From positions 186,001 through 250,000 of the forward strand of contig NZ_JACSPX010000001.1 in NCBI RefSeq assembly GCF_014836945.1: a DNA stretch of 64,000 bases, read 5' to 3'. Origin of the DNA: Microbacterium commune. GTDB taxonomy: Bacteria > Actinomycetota > Actinomycetes > Actinomycetales > Microbacteriaceae. The notes beneath the pieces were generated by a model, which was not told the DNA's origin, did not search any database, and saw only the letters and a program-made list of their open reading frames with translations. Shown in pieces: positions 21,127 to 30,022 of this stretch. The position numbers were made by a program, and so were the translations under genes. Numbering within the stretch: the first letter of the stretch is position 1; each line of letters opens with the position of its first letter.

Positions 21127-23220
21127 TCAGCGGATGCTGTTCTCGTGGGCGTGCGAGCCGCCGTTCGCGTTCGGCGTGGGCACGGACTTCTGCATCTGGA
21201 AGAGGAACTCCACGTTGGAGCCGGTCTCCTTGAGCTTGCCGAGCACGACCTCGAGCGCCTGCTGCGGGTCGAGGCCGGCGAGGGCGCGACGCAGCTTCCA
21301 CGTGATCTTGACCTCGTCGGCCGAGAGCAGCATCTCCTCACGACGCGTGCTCGACGCGTTGACGTCGACGGCCGGGAAGATGCGCTTGTCGGCCAGCTGG
21401 CGCGACAGGCGCAGCTCGCTGTTGCCGGTGCCCTTGAACTCCTCGAAGATGACCTCGTCCATCTTGGAACCGGTCTCCACGAGGGCGGTCGCGAGGATGG
21501 TGAGCGAGCCGCCGTTCTCGATGTTGCGCGCGGCACCGAAGAAGCGCTTGGGCGGGTACAGCGCCGCGGCGTCGACACCGCCGGTGAGCACGCGGCCGGA
21601 GGCGGGCGTGGAGATGTTGTAGGCACGACCGAGGCGGGTGATCGAGTCGAGCAGCACGACCACGTCGCGACCGAGCTCGACGAGGCGCTTCGCACGCTCG
21701 ATGGCGAGCTCGGCGACCGTGGTGTGGTCTTCCGCCGGCCGGTCGAAGGTCGAGGCGATGACCTCGCCCTTGACGGTGCGCTGCATGTCGGTGACCTCTT
21801 CGGGGCGCTCGTCGACGAGCACGACCATGAGGTGCACCTCGGGGTTGTTCTGCGCGATCGCGTTGGCGATCTGCTGCAGCACGATGGTCTTGCCGGCCTT
21901 CGGCGGCGCGACGATCAGACCGCGCTGGCCCTTGCCGATCGGGGCGACCAGGTCGATGATCCGCTGCGTCAGCTTCTCGGGGGCGGTCTCCAGGCGCAGG
22001 CGCTCCTGCGGGTACAGCGGGGTGAGCTTGCCGAACTCGACGCGGTTCGCGGCGTCGTCGGGCGAGAGCCCGTTGATCGAGTCGACCTTCACCAGCGCGT
22101 TGTACTTCTGGCGTCCCTGCTGCTCGCCCTCGCGGGGCTGCTTGATCGCGCCGACGACCGCATCGCCCTTGCGCAGGTTGTACTTCTTCACCTGGCCGAG
22201 CGAGACGTACACGTCGCTCGAGCCGGCGAGGTAGCCGGTGGTGCGCACGAAGGCGTAGTTGTCGAGCACGTCGAGGATTCCGGCGACGGGGATGAGCACG
22301 TCGTCCTCGCCGATCTCGGTGTCGAACTCGTCGGCGGTGGTGTTGCCGCCACCGCGGCGCTTGCTGCCACGCTGCCGTCCGCGAGCAGAGCCGCTCTCCT
22401 CGTCGGAGTCGCTCTGGCCGCCGCTGCTCTGAGCGCCGCCGTTCTGACCGCCGTTGTTCTGGCCGTTGGCGGTCTTGTCGCCGCCGTTCTTGTCACCGCG
22501 TCCCCTGCTGCGGCTGCGACTGCGGCTGCGACTGCGGCTGGAACCGTCGCCGTCGCCGTCGCCGTCACCGCTGCTCTGATCGGCGGCGGGGGTCTGCTCG
22601 CTCGGAGCCGAATCGGCGGACGCGTCGGCGGGAGCGGTCTCGGGCTCTGCGGCCTTCGCGCCGCGGCGTCCGCGCGCGGGGCGCTTGACGGCCTCAGCCG
22701 GGGCATCCGCAGCCTGGTCATCGCCTGCGCCAGCGCTCTGGTCGGCGGGCTGGGACGCCTCGGGGGCGCCCTCGTCCGGCGTCGCCGCGGTGGGAGCGTC
22801 GCTCTTCTTCGCGCGCGTGGGGCGCTTGCGGGCAGGCTTCGCGGGCGCCTCGGCGCCGTCGTTCCCCTGCGCCGAAGCGGCGTCCGCTTCCGGCGCGTCG
22901 GCGGCCGGTGCATCCGCGGCCGGTGCTGCGACTGCAGGCTCGGCCGGGGTCTCAGCCACGGGCAGGTCGAGCGTCTCGGCGTCGGCCTTCTTGGCGCGCG
23001 TGCGGCGCGGTGCCTTCGCCTTCGGCTGCTCCGCCGCGGGAGCGGCGTCGGCCGCAGGAGCCGCGTCGGTCGCAGGGGCGGCTGTGCTCGCCTCGGCTGC
23101 CGCCGCGGCGGACGCGGTCGTCGCGCGGCGCGGCGCGCGCTTGCGCACCGGTGCCGGACTCTCGGCCGTCATCGACTCGGTGGTCGTGGTGTCGTTCTGG
23201 GTCTCGGAGAGGTTCTCCAC
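21127..23220 (-). CDS. rho: Transcription termination factor Rho with large N-terminal insertion
   Basis: A 697-residue hexameric RNA helicase when started at the GTG at 23220, which has GAGGGAG 5 nt upstream; a longer frame from 23268 lacks such a site. The catalytic core begins near residue 305. The RNA-binding fold is followed by Walker A APPKAGKT (438-445), Walker B VVVLLDSI (520-527) and the usual Q and R loops. The first 300 residues are low complexity: alanine/proline/acidic stretches with basic KRPTRAKKS blocks, an alternating Arg-Ser tract (about 228-240) and an Asn/Gly/Gln-rich run (about 244-270). Such insertions in actinobacterial Rho bind RNA and help termination on structured GC-rich transcripts. 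It has its own 167-nt leader region after thrB. Confidence 0.96.
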   Translation of the reverse strand: MENLSETQNDTTTTESMTAESPAPVRKRAPRRATTASAAAAAEASTAAPATDAAPAADAAPAAEQPKAKAPRRTRAKKADAETLDLPVAETPAEPAVAAPAADAPAADAPEADAASAQGNDGAEAPAKPARKRPTRAKKSDAPTAATPDEGAPEASQPADQSAGAGDDQAADAPAEAVKRPARGRRGAKAAEPETAPADASADSAPSEQTPAADQSSGDGDGDGDGSSRSRSRSRSRSRGRGDKNGGDKTANGQNNGGQNGGAQSSGGQSDSDEESGSARGRQRGSKRRGGGNTTADEFDTEIGEDDVLIPVAGILDVLDNYAFVRTTGYLAGSSDVYVSLGQVKKYNLRKGDAVVGAIKQPREGEQQGRQKYNALVKVDSINGLSPDDAANRVEFGKLTPLYPQERLRLETAPEKLTQRIIDLVAPIGKGQRGLIVAPPKAGKTIVLQQIANAIAQNNPEVHLMVVLVDERPEEVTDMQRTVKGEVIASTFDRPAEDHTTVAELAIERAKRLVELGRDVVVLLDSITRLGRAYNISTPASGRVLTGGVDAAALYPPKRFFGAARNIENGGSLTILATALVETGSKMDEVIFEEFKGTGNSELRLSRQLADKRIFPAVDVNASSTRREEMLLSADEVKITWKLRRALAGLDPQQALEVVLGKLKETGSNVEFLFQMQKSVPTPNANGGSHAHENSIR

Positions 23221-23387
23221 GAGTACTCCCTCATATGTCGTGGGAAGACGAGCAGTCCGATGTTGCACGCAGCAGATGCCGCGGACATCACACGCGCCGA
23301 CGCAGAGCGCCTGCCAGCCAGTACCTGGATGTTCCTGGGGATCGCGTGCGGACTTCGCAGAAGTGCGAAAGGGCGAGAATCACGAAG
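23221..23387 (-). promoter_or_regulatory. rho leader region
   Basis: A 167-nt gap between thrB and rho. It holds a small hairpin at 23354-23369 (TTCGCA-GAAG-TGCGAA) that could end the thrB message, and a TAACTT -10-like box at 23385-23390 overlapping the thrB stop. The remainder would be a long rho 5' leader. Rho genes are often autoregulated through such leaders, but no defined element was recognised. Confidence 0.4.
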
Positions 23388-24377
23388 TTACGTGGTGCCC
23401 TCCGCTCGTTCCCTCACTGTACCACCCTGAACGTCGACCGCGAGCATGTGCGCCTGCCACGGAGTGTCCGTCACGACATCGGCGAGTTCGACCGCGCGCT
23501 GGCGCGCTCCGGGCCCGTCCGCCAGCACGAGGACGCTGGGTCCGGCGCCCGAGACGACAGCCGCGAAGCCCTCCGCGCGCAGCGCCTGGACCAGACGCAG
23601 CGTCTCCGGCATCGCCGGGCCACGATAGTCCTGGTGCAGGCGGTCGCCGGTCGCGTCGAGCAGCAGCTCGGGACTCTGCGTGAGAGCCGCGATCAGCAGA
23701 GCCGAGCGCGACACGTTGAACACGGCGTCCTCACGCGAGACCTGTGGCGGCTGCAGCGACCGGGCGAGCGAGGTCGACATCGTGAAACCGGGCACGAACA
23801 CGAGCGGAGCGACACCCCGGTGCACGAGCAGCTTCTTGTGCTGGGGGCCGCGCTCGCCCGTCCACGCGATGGTCAGGCCGCCGAACAGGGCGGGGGCGAC
23901 GTTGTCCGGGTGGCCCTCGAGCTCCGTGGCCAGACGCAGCAGCGCCTCGTCGTCGAGCTCGACGTCGCCGGCCAGCAGGCCCTTCGCGATCAGGATCCCC
24001 GCGGTCACCGCCGCGCCGGATGAGCCGAGGCCGCGCCCGTGCGGCACGCCGTTCTCGGCGTGAAGATGCAGCCCGGGCATCCGGCGCCCGACATCGGCGT
24101 ACACGTGCGCGATGGAGCGGACGACGAGGTTGCTCGCATCGGTCGGGATCTCCTCCGCGCCCGACCCGGTGACGTCGATCACGAGGCGGTCGTCGTCGAA
24201 GGACGATGCGGTGAGCGTGTCGTACACGCTGAGGGCGAGCCCGAGGGTGTCGAATCCAGGACCGAGGTTGGCGCTGGTCGCGGGGACGGTGACCATGACG
24301 GTGCGGGTCGCTCCGTCGACGTGCGGCGCCTGCGAGGTGACCGGCTCGGCCGGCACGAGGGTGACCCCCACGCTCAC
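23388..24377 (-). CDS. thrB: Homoserine kinase
   Basis: A 329-residue GHMP-family kinase that phosphorylates homoserine in threonine synthesis. The ATP-binding loop PHGRGLGSSGAAVTAG and the N-terminal PATSANLGPGFDTLGLAL are diagnostic, and the C-terminal VVSGAGPSVL completes the three GHMP motifs. The GTG at 24377 overlaps the hom stop by 4 nt. Threonine synthase (thrC), which lies between hom and thrB in many relatives, is not here and must be elsewhere. Confidence 0.96.
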   Translation of the reverse strand: MSVGVTLVPAEPVTSQAPHVDGATRTVMVTVPATSANLGPGFDTLGLALSVYDTLTASSFDDDRLVIDVTGSGAEEIPTDASNLVVRSIAHVYADVGRRMPGLHLHAENGVPHGRGLGSSGAAVTAGILIAKGLLAGDVELDDEALLRLATELEGHPDNVAPALFGGLTIAWTGERGPQHKKLLVHRGVAPLVFVPGFTMSTSLARSLQPPQVSREDAVFNVSRSALLIAALTQSPELLLDATGDRLHQDYRGPAMPETLRLVQALRAEGFAAVVSGAGPSVLVLADGPGARQRAVELADVVTDTPWQAHMLAVDVQGGTVRERAEGTT

Positions 24378-25690
24378 TCCCCCTCGACGCGCAGCACCGA
24401 CACCACACGCTCGACGACGTCGCTCGCGGCGAGCCGGTCGACGGCCGCGCTGAGCGCGCTGTCCGTGGCGCGGTGCGTGCCGATGATCAGCCGGGCGCTC
24501 TCGCGGTCGTTGTCGTCGGCGGCCGGGATCACGGTCTGCACGAGCGTGGCCACCGAGACGCCGCCGTCGCTGAGCAGACCGGCGATGGTGGCGAGCACGC
24601 CCGCCTCATCCGACACCTCGAGGGTGATCTGGTAGCGGGTCAGCACATGTCCGATCGAGACGACCGGCAGGTTCGCGCGCGTCGATTCGCCGACCCCGGT
24701 GCCGCCGGCGATGTGGCGACGGGCCGCCGACACGACATCGCCGAGAACCGCGGACGCGGTCTGCACGCCTCCCGCACCTGCACCGTAGAACATCAGCGAG
24801 CCCGCGGCCTCGGCCTCGACGAAGACGGCGTTGTTCGCGCCGTGCACCGCGCCGAGCGGGTGATCGCGCGGCACGAGCGCCGGGTACACCCGCACCGAGA
24901 TCGACTCCGGTCCGCCGTCTACGAGGCGCTCGCACACCGCCAGCAGCTTGATCACGAATCCGGCCTCACGGGCCTCCTCGATCATGTCGGCGGTCACACC
25001 CGTGATGCCCTCGCGATGCACGGCGTCGAGCGGGACGGTGGTGTGGAAGGCGAGGGACGCCAGGATCGCCGCCTTCTGCGCGGCGTCGTATCCCTCCACA
25101 TCGGCGGTGGGATCCGCTTCGGCGTAGCCGAGCCGCTGGGCATCGGCGAGCACGTCGTCGAAATCGGCGCCCTCGCTGTCCATGCGGTCGAGGATGTAGT
25201 TGGTCGTGCCGTTGACGATGCCCATGATGCGCACGACGCGGTCGCCGGCGAGCGAGTCGCGCAGCGGTCGGATGATCGGGATCGCGCCGGCTGCGGCGGC
25301 CTCGTAGTACACCGAGGCGCCGACCCGCTCGGCGGCCTCGTAGATCTCCGGGCCGTGCGTGGCGAGCAGCGCCTTGTTGGCGGTGACGACGTCTGCGCCG
25401 GAGCCCAGGCCCAGCAGGATGTGCGAGCGCGCCGGCTCGATCCCGCCCATCAGCTCGATGACGATGTCGGATCCGGTGATCAGCGTCTCCGCGTCGGTGG
25501 TGAACAGCTCGCGGGGCAGGTCGACGTCGCGCGGGGCGTCCACGTCGCGCACGGCGATGCCCGCGAGCTCCAGCCGGGCCCCCGCGCGGTCGGCGAGCTC
25601 GTCGCCGTGGCGCAGCAGCAGCGATGCCACCTGAGAGCCCACGGCTCCCGCTCCCAGCAGCGCCACGCGAAGTCGTCGGTAGTCAGTCAT
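24374..25690 (-). CDS. hom: Homoserine dehydrogenase
   Basis: A 438-residue NAD(P)-dependent enzyme at the branch to threonine and methionine. It has an N-terminal Rossmann fold (VALLGAGAVGSQVASLL), the catalytic middle domain (VNGTTNYILDRM, AEADPTADVEGYDAAQKAAILA) and a C-terminal ACT domain (YQITLEVSDEAGVLATIAGLL) that usually senses threonine. The ATG at 25690 has AGGAG 7 nt upstream. It follows lysA by 58 nt. Confidence 0.97.
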   Translation of the reverse strand: MTDYRRLRVALLGAGAVGSQVASLLLRHGDELADRAGARLELAGIAVRDVDAPRDVDLPRELFTTDAETLITGSDIVIELMGGIEPARSHILLGLGSGADVVTANKALLATHGPEIYEAAERVGASVYYEAAAAGAIPIIRPLRDSLAGDRVVRIMGIVNGTTNYILDRMDSEGADFDDVLADAQRLGYAEADPTADVEGYDAAQKAAILASLAFHTTVPLDAVHREGITGVTADMIEEAREAGFVIKLLAVCERLVDGGPESISVRVYPALVPRDHPLGAVHGANNAVFVEAEAAGSLMFYGAGAGGVQTASAVLGDVVSAARRHIAGGTGVGESTRANLPVVSIGHVLTRYQITLEVSDEAGVLATIAGLLSDGGVSVATLVQTVIPAADDNDRESARLIIGTHRATDSALSAAVDRLAASDVVERVVSVLRVEGE

Positions 25691-25748
25691 CTGCGCTCCT
25701 CAGCACGGTCGGGTCAGGATGTCGGGTCTGGCCTCGGACGGCCATGGC

Positions 25749-27140
25749 TCACTGCGGGATGCCGGCGTCGCGCGCGAGCAGGTCGGCGATCGACTCGCCG
25801 CGCACGATGACGCGCGATCGTCCGTCAGCCACCGCGACGATGGGCGGCCTGGGCACGTGGTTGTAGTTGCTCGACAGGGGCGCGCAGTACGCTCCGGTCG
25901 CGGCGACGGCGATCAGGTCGCCGGGTCCTGCATCGCCCGGCAGATACTCATGGTCGACCACGATGTCGCCCGATTCGCAGTGCTTGCCCACCACGCGCAC
26001 GAGCATCGGCGCACCCGTGCCGATCCGCGACGCGAGACGCGCGGAGTACTGGGCGCCGTACAGGGCCGGGCGCGCGTTGTCGCTCATGCCGCCGTCGACG
26101 CTGACGTAGCGCCGCGTGGTCGTCTCCAGGGCGACGTCCTTGGTGGTCCCGATCTCGTACAGCGTCACGCCGGCGTTGCCGACGATCGCCCTGCCGGGCT
26201 CGAACGAGAGCGCGGGCACCGGGATGCCGCGTGCCGCGCAGCCCTCGGCGACGGCCGCGACGATGCCCTCGGCGAGGTCGGCGATGGGCGTGGGATCGTC
26301 GACCCTCGTGTAGGCGATGCCGAACCCGCCGCCGAGGTTGAGCTGGGGGATGTCGCCGCCCGCGAGCAGCTCCTGGTGCAGATCGAGCAGGCGCGAGGCG
26401 GACTCCCGGAAGCCGGCGACGCCGAAGATCTGAGAGCCGATGTGGCAGTGCAGGCCGGCGAACACCAGCCCGTCGACCTCGCGGATCCGCGCGACGGCCG
26501 CGGGAGCCTGGCCGAGCGGGAAGCCGAACTTCTGATCCTCGTGCGCGGTCGCGAGGAAATCGTGCGTCTCCGCGTGCACACCGCTGTTCACGCGCAGCAT
26601 GACGCGCTGCGACGCCCCGGTGCGCGAGACGATCGCGGCGAGGCGCTCGATCTCGATGACGCTGTCGATGATGATCGTGCCGACACCGGCATCCACCGCC
26701 CGCTCGAGTTCGGCGACCGACTTGTTGTTGCCGTGGAAGCCCAGCCGGCCGGCATCCGCTCCCCCGGCCAGCGCGACCTCGAGCTCGCCGCCGGTGCAGA
26801 CGTCGACGTTCAGGCCCTCCTCGAGCACCCAGCGCACGATCGACGTGTTCAGCAGCGCCTTGCCCGCGTAGTAGATGCGCGCGGTCGTGCCGTGCTCGGC
26901 TGCGGCACGATCGAAGGCGGAGCGCAGCGCCGCGGCCCGGCGGCGCACCTCGGTCTCGTCGATCACCTGCAGCGGCGTGCCGTGGTCGCGCACGAGCTCG
27001 CCGACGCCCACGCCCGCGATGCGCAGCTCGCCGTCGTCATCGCGTTCCGCGGAGAGCGGCCACACCCCCTCGACCAGGTCGTTGGCGTCGTCGGGAACGA
27101 CCAGCCATCCGGGGGCGGGAGAGGAATCGGGGGAATGCAC
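25749..27140 (-). CDS. lysA: Diaminopimelate decarboxylase
   Basis: A 463-residue fold-III PLP enzyme for the last step of lysine synthesis. The PLP lysine is in YYAGKALLN, the PLP-phosphate loop GGGFGIAY and the C-terminal VVGKHCESGDIV (substrate cysteine) are present. The N-terminus has a short extra segment before VWPLSAERDDDGELRIAGV, as in other actinobacterial LysA. GTG start at 27140 with no clear ribosome binding site; an earlier start is not visible. A TAGAAT box lies about 58 nt upstream. Confidence 0.95.
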   Translation of the reverse strand: MHSPDSSPAPGWLVVPDDANDLVEGVWPLSAERDDDGELRIAGVGVGELVRDHGTPLQVIDETEVRRRAAALRSAFDRAAAEHGTTARIYYAGKALLNTSIVRWVLEEGLNVDVCTGGELEVALAGGADAGRLGFHGNNKSVAELERAVDAGVGTIIIDSVIEIERLAAIVSRTGASQRVMLRVNSGVHAETHDFLATAHEDQKFGFPLGQAPAAVARIREVDGLVFAGLHCHIGSQIFGVAGFRESASRLLDLHQELLAGGDIPQLNLGGGFGIAYTRVDDPTPIADLAEGIVAAVAEGCAARGIPVPALSFEPGRAIVGNAGVTLYEIGTTKDVALETTTRRYVSVDGGMSDNARPALYGAQYSARLASRIGTGAPMLVRVVGKHCESGDIVVDHEYLPGDAGPGDLIAVAATGAYCAPLSSNYNHVPRPPIVAVADGRSRVIVRGESIADLLARDAGIPQ

Positions 27141-27198
27141 GCAGCGCCAATCGGGTCACGGTTCTGACGGGTTCGCCGTGGAGACGAGGTCGACCCTG

Positions 27199-27204
27199 AT
27201 TCTA
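27199..27204 (-). promoter_or_regulatory. -10 box of the lysA-hom-thrB promoter
   Basis: TAGAAT on the minus strand is a near-consensus -10. A TTGACT further upstream is only 11 nt away, which is too close for a paired -35. Confidence 0.4.
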
Positions 27205-27248
27205 GGACACCGCCGAGTCAACCCCCGTTCACATTCCGACGCACTCAA

Positions 27249-27254
27249 TAGTGT
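27249..27254 (+). promoter_or_regulatory. -10 box of the leaderless YihY-like gene
   Basis: TAGTGT lies 7 nt upstream of the ATG at 27262. Confidence 0.45.
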
Positions 27255-27261
27255 GGGGAGG

Positions 27262-28314
27262 ATGGAGAGGCCGACGAATCCCGACCCCGCATCACCCCCC
27301 GCGCAGAAGGGGTGGATCGCGCGGACGTCCGCGACGGTGATCCGCCGGCTGCTGCGGCTGCGCGTCGTCCGGGCCGCGCTGCTGTACACGGGCAGACGCG
27401 GTCCGATGCTCGCCGACGCCGTGACGTACCGGGCGCTGTTCAGCGTGTTCGCCGCCGTGCTGCTGGGGTTCTCCGCCGCCGCCCTGTGGCTCTCCCAGGA
27501 TGCCGTCGCGTGGAGAGCTGTCGTCTCGGCCGTGGACTCGGCGGTGCCGGGGCTCATCGCCACCGGAGATGAGAAGGGCATCGTCGAGCTCGACATGATC
27601 GACGCCCCGGGCGGGCTGTCGGTCGCCGGCGTGATCTCGCTGATCGGGCTCATCGGCTCCGCGCTCGGAGCGATCGGCTCCATGCGCAACGCCGTGCGCA
27701 CGATCGCCGGAACGGACACCGCCGACGTCGTCCTCTACCTCGTCCTGCTGCGCAGCGCGCTGCTCGCGCTGATCATCGGAGCCACCTTTGTCGCCGCCGC
27801 CGCGCTCACCTTCGCCGGCGAGCTGGTGGTCGGCTGGTTCGCCGGCATCGTCGGCGTCGCGAGCGACGCCCCCGCCGTGTTCTGGACGGTGCGCGTGCTG
27901 TCGCTGGTGATCGTGTTCGCTCTGGACACCGTGCTGATCGCCGCGGTGTACCGGATGCTGTCCGGCGTGCGCGCATCGCGCTCGGCGCTCTGGGGCGGCG
28001 CAGCACTGGGCGGGGTGGGCCTGCTGGTTCTGCAGGAGCTGTCGGGACTGTTCGTCGGCGGCGCGAAGGCCAACCCGCTGCTCGCCTCGTTCGCGTCGCT
28101 GCTCGCCCTGCTGCTGTGGCTGAATCTCTCGACGCAGGTCATCCTGCTGGCGAGTGCCCTGATCACGATCTCGCACCGCGAGCAGGGGGATCGGGTGGCT
28201 GAGCGATTCGGCGCCGAGACACTGCCCGAGTTCGCGCTGCGTCAGGCGGAGGACGATGTGCGCGCCGCCACCGCGCATCTGCGTGCGGCGCAGCAGGCCG
28301 CTGCGCCCGACTGA
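27262..28314 (+). CDS. YihY/BrkB-family inner membrane protein
   Basis: A 350-residue membrane protein of the YihY/virulence factor BrkB family (once called RNase BN in error). About six hydrophobic segments are visible from residue 55 on, with the family start TYRALFSVFAAVLLG in the first segment and ALLLWLNLSTQVILLASALIT near the end. The C-terminal 60 residues are a charged cytoplasmic helix. The function of the family is not settled; transport has been proposed. ATG at 27262 fits a leaderless pattern; in-frame sequence further upstream is an antisense shadow of lysA. Confidence 0.85.
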   Translation: MERPTNPDPASPPAQKGWIARTSATVIRRLLRLRVVRAALLYTGRRGPMLADAVTYRALFSVFAAVLLGFSAAALWLSQDAVAWRAVVSAVDSAVPGLIATGDEKGIVELDMIDAPGGLSVAGVISLIGLIGSALGAIGSMRNAVRTIAGTDTADVVLYLVLLRSALLALIIGATFVAAAALTFAGELVVGWFAGIVGVASDAPAVFWTVRVLSLVIVFALDTVLIAAVYRMLSGVRASRSALWGGAALGGVGLLVLQELSGLFVGGAKANPLLASFASLLALLLWLNLSTQVILLASALITISHREQGDRVAERFGAETLPEFALRQAEDDVRAATAHLRAAQQAAAPD

Positions 28315-28328
28315 GCCGCTGCACGTCT

Positions 28329-28506
28329 GGGTCCTTGAGCCCGTTGGGCCCTTGAGCCTGCCGAAGGGCCAGACTTCTTGGGTCCCTGAGCCTGTCGAAG
28401 GGCCTCTCCCCCCTGAGCCATACCCTCGGACCCTGACCATCTTGGGTCCCTGAGCCTGCCGAAGGGCCGCCACCTTGGGTCCCAGAGCCTGTCGAAGGGC
28501 CGCCAC
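28329..28506 (+). repeat. REP-like repeat array, left (CCTGAGCC orientation)
   Basis: About six copies of the unit CCTGAGCCTGTCGAAGG lie between the convergent YihY-like and GIY-YIG genes. The two nearest the GIY-YIG gene (28441-28473 and 28474-28506) are in tandem with a 33-bp period; earlier copies at about 28347 and 28378 are good, and two more are degenerate. The array ends at the base next to the stop codon of the GIY-YIG gene. Ends of the unit (CCCT and AGGG) can pair weakly. Confidence 0.85.
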
Positions 28507-28815
28507 TCACCGATCAGGTGCGTCGCCGTCTGCCGCAGGCCGCGACAGCGCAGGAAGCTCGTCCACCCGGCCTTCGATGAGCGCCAGCTTCTTGCGTCGA
28601 CTCCAGCCCTGCACCTGCTTCTCCCGAGCGAACGCCGCGTCGACCGTCGGGTAGTCCTCGGCGTACACCAGCCTGACAGGACGTCTCTTTCGAGTGAAGG
28701 CAGCGGAATGCACATCATCGAAGTTGTGCGCCCAGACACGCGCGGCGACATCGCCGTTCGTGCTGCCGGTGTAGAAGGCGCCGTCAGCGCACTCGAGGAT
28801 GTACATCCAAGGCAT
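28507..28815 (-). CDS. GIY-YIG nuclease superfamily protein (single domain)
   Basis: A 102-residue protein. The GIY-YIG core is recognisable as MYILECADGAFYTGSTNGDV: the family's first Tyr is in WMYIL and the second in YTG. Next come the conserved Arg/His region ARVWAHN, then AFTRKRRPVRLVYAEDY, and the catalytic-type Glu in AFAREKQVQGWSRRKK. It belongs to the small YhbQ/UPF0213-like group rather than UvrC or homing enzymes. No DNA-binding domain other than the basic tail is present. The start at 28815 gives the family N-terminus; the frame continues to 28881. The gene is bracketed by REP-like arrays in opposite orientation. Confidence 0.85.
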   Translation of the reverse strand: MPWMYILECADGAFYTGSTNGDVAARVWAHNFDDVHSAAFTRKRRPVRLVYAEDYPTVDAAFAREKQVQGWSRRKKLALIEGRVDELPALSRPAADGDAPDR

Positions 28816-28931
28816 GAGTCCATGTTCGCGCTGTTGCAGGGTCGTCTGTGATTGCTTGTGGATAACCGGCGGCGTCAGCACCTCTGGGCGAGTCGTGGGC
28901 GCGGCAGAACAGCTGGGCTCCCCAGGGCGAG

Positions 28932-29250
28932 GCCGCCCGCCCTTCGGCAGGCTCAGGGACCCATAAAGGGCGGCCCTTCAGCAGGATCCAGTCAGGATCC
29001 CAAGCGGGCGGCCCTTCGACAGGCTCAGGGACCCAAAGAGGGTCAGGGATCCCAAGCGGGCGGCGCTTCGGCAGGCTCAGGGACCCATAAAGGGCGGCCC
29101 TTCGGCAGGCTCAGGGATCCAAAGAGGGTCAGGGATCCCAAGCGGGCGGCCCTTCGGCAGGCTCAGGGACCCAAAGAGGGTCAGGGACCCAAAGAGGCTC
29201 AGGGACCCAAAGAGGCTCAGGGCCCTAAAGACGGTCAGGGACCCGAAGGG
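28932..29250 (-). repeat. REP-like repeat array, right (CCTTCGGCAGGCTCAGG orientation)
   Basis: At least five good copies of CCTTCGGCAGGCTCAGG and relatives (starting near 28941, 29013, 29065, 29099 and 29151), one degenerate copy near 28974, and a tail of shorter AAAGAGGCTCAGGGACC units from about 29173 to 29247. Units are joined by GCGGGCGG, CATAAAGGG and AAAGAGGGT linkers. The orientation is the reverse complement of the left array. It fills most of the 435-nt gap between the GIY-YIG start and the DUF2993 stop, and ends directly at that stop codon (29251). Confidence 0.85.
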
Positions 29251-30018
29251 TCAGGGGCGGGGGCAGGTGCCGGGATCGAGGAGCGTGGAGTCGACCGTGA
29301 TCCGGCCGTCGGCGGCGATGTCAGCCACGGCCCGGCTGCCCTCGATGCGCAGGCCGGTGAGGGTGATGCCGGCAGGAAGACGATCGGCGATGCAGATGCG
29401 CTGCGGCTCGGTGATCGCGGCTCCCGCCGCTCCGGCCAGACCCGAGACGGCGTCCAGGTCCACCGCCGCGCCGTTGAACATGAGCGAGACCGGAGTCAGC
29501 AGCAGGTCGCCGTCATCGGCCGCGGGGGTGACCGTGAGCCCGACCGGGATCCGGCTGCCGAAGAGCTCGAGGTCGGCCTCGATCGTCGCGTTCGGCGCCG
29601 CCAGCTCGATGCCCGAGACGGGCAGCTGCGACGCGTCGAGCAGCGATGCGAACTCGTCCTGGTCGACCGAGACGGTGCCCTGCGCGACCCCCAGCGCACC
29701 GCCCGAAACGGGCACCTCGCTCGCGGTGACCCGAGCGGAGCCGGTGATGCCGCCGATCGTCACCTCGTCCGAAGCGAGCTTCACCTCGTCCAGCGTGCCC
29801 GAGATCAGCTGGGGCAGGATGACGCCGGGCACCTGCACGTCGAGCTGCTGATCAGCCGGCAGGTCGAGGTGGGAGATCACGAGCGAGCGGATCGTGTTCG
29901 GCACCGCCGCCCGCGCCACGAGCTCGCCGACGGCGACGAGAGCCCCCAGCACGAGCACGATGACGAGCACGACCCAGGGCCAGCGCGGCCGACGCCTGAC
30001 GGCGGTCGTGTTCGTCAT
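29251..30018 (-). CDS. DUF2993 (LmeA-like) membrane-anchored protein
   Basis: A 255-residue protein with a basic N-terminus (VRRRPRWPW), one signal-anchor helix (about residues 15-35) and an exported beta-rich domain of DUF2993 type, similar to mycobacterial LmeA, which binds phosphoinositides and acts in lipomannan growth. Alternating strands such as VSVDQDEFASLLDASQL and LTGLRIEGSRAVADIAADGRI fit the family. A conserved-looking late cysteine pair (ICIA, GTCPRP) could form a disulfide. The ATG at 30018 is 4 nt after the argS stop, so it is co-transcribed with argS. Confidence 0.82.
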   Translation of the reverse strand: MTNTTAVRRRPRWPWVVLVIVLVLGALVAVGELVARAAVPNTIRSLVISHLDLPADQQLDVQVPGVILPQLISGTLDEVKLASDEVTIGGITGSARVTASEVPVSGGALGVAQGTVSVDQDEFASLLDASQLPVSGIELAAPNATIEADLELFGSRIPVGLTVTPAADDGDLLLTPVSLMFNGAAVDLDAVSGLAGAAGAAITEPQRICIADRLPAGITLTGLRIEGSRAVADIAADGRITVDSTLLDPGTCPRP

Positions 30019-30022
30019 GCTG

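Noticed and set aside
20068..23430. 1120-codon open frame on the plus strand across prfA and rho
   Set aside because: It is a frame shadow of two well-recognised genes on the other strand. Long antisense frames are common at this GC content, and the translation has no domain.
27199..27221. TTGACT as -35 for lysA
   Set aside because: Only 11 nt separate it from TAGAAT, too close for a sigma-70-type promoter.
27292..28506. 404-codon minus-strand frame including the left repeat array
   Set aside because: It is antisense to the YihY-like membrane protein, and its start consists of translated repeats (LRQAQGP-type), a known artefact of such arrays.
28932..29250. CRISPR array
   Set aside because: Unit spacing is irregular, linkers are themselves repeated, and no cas genes are near.
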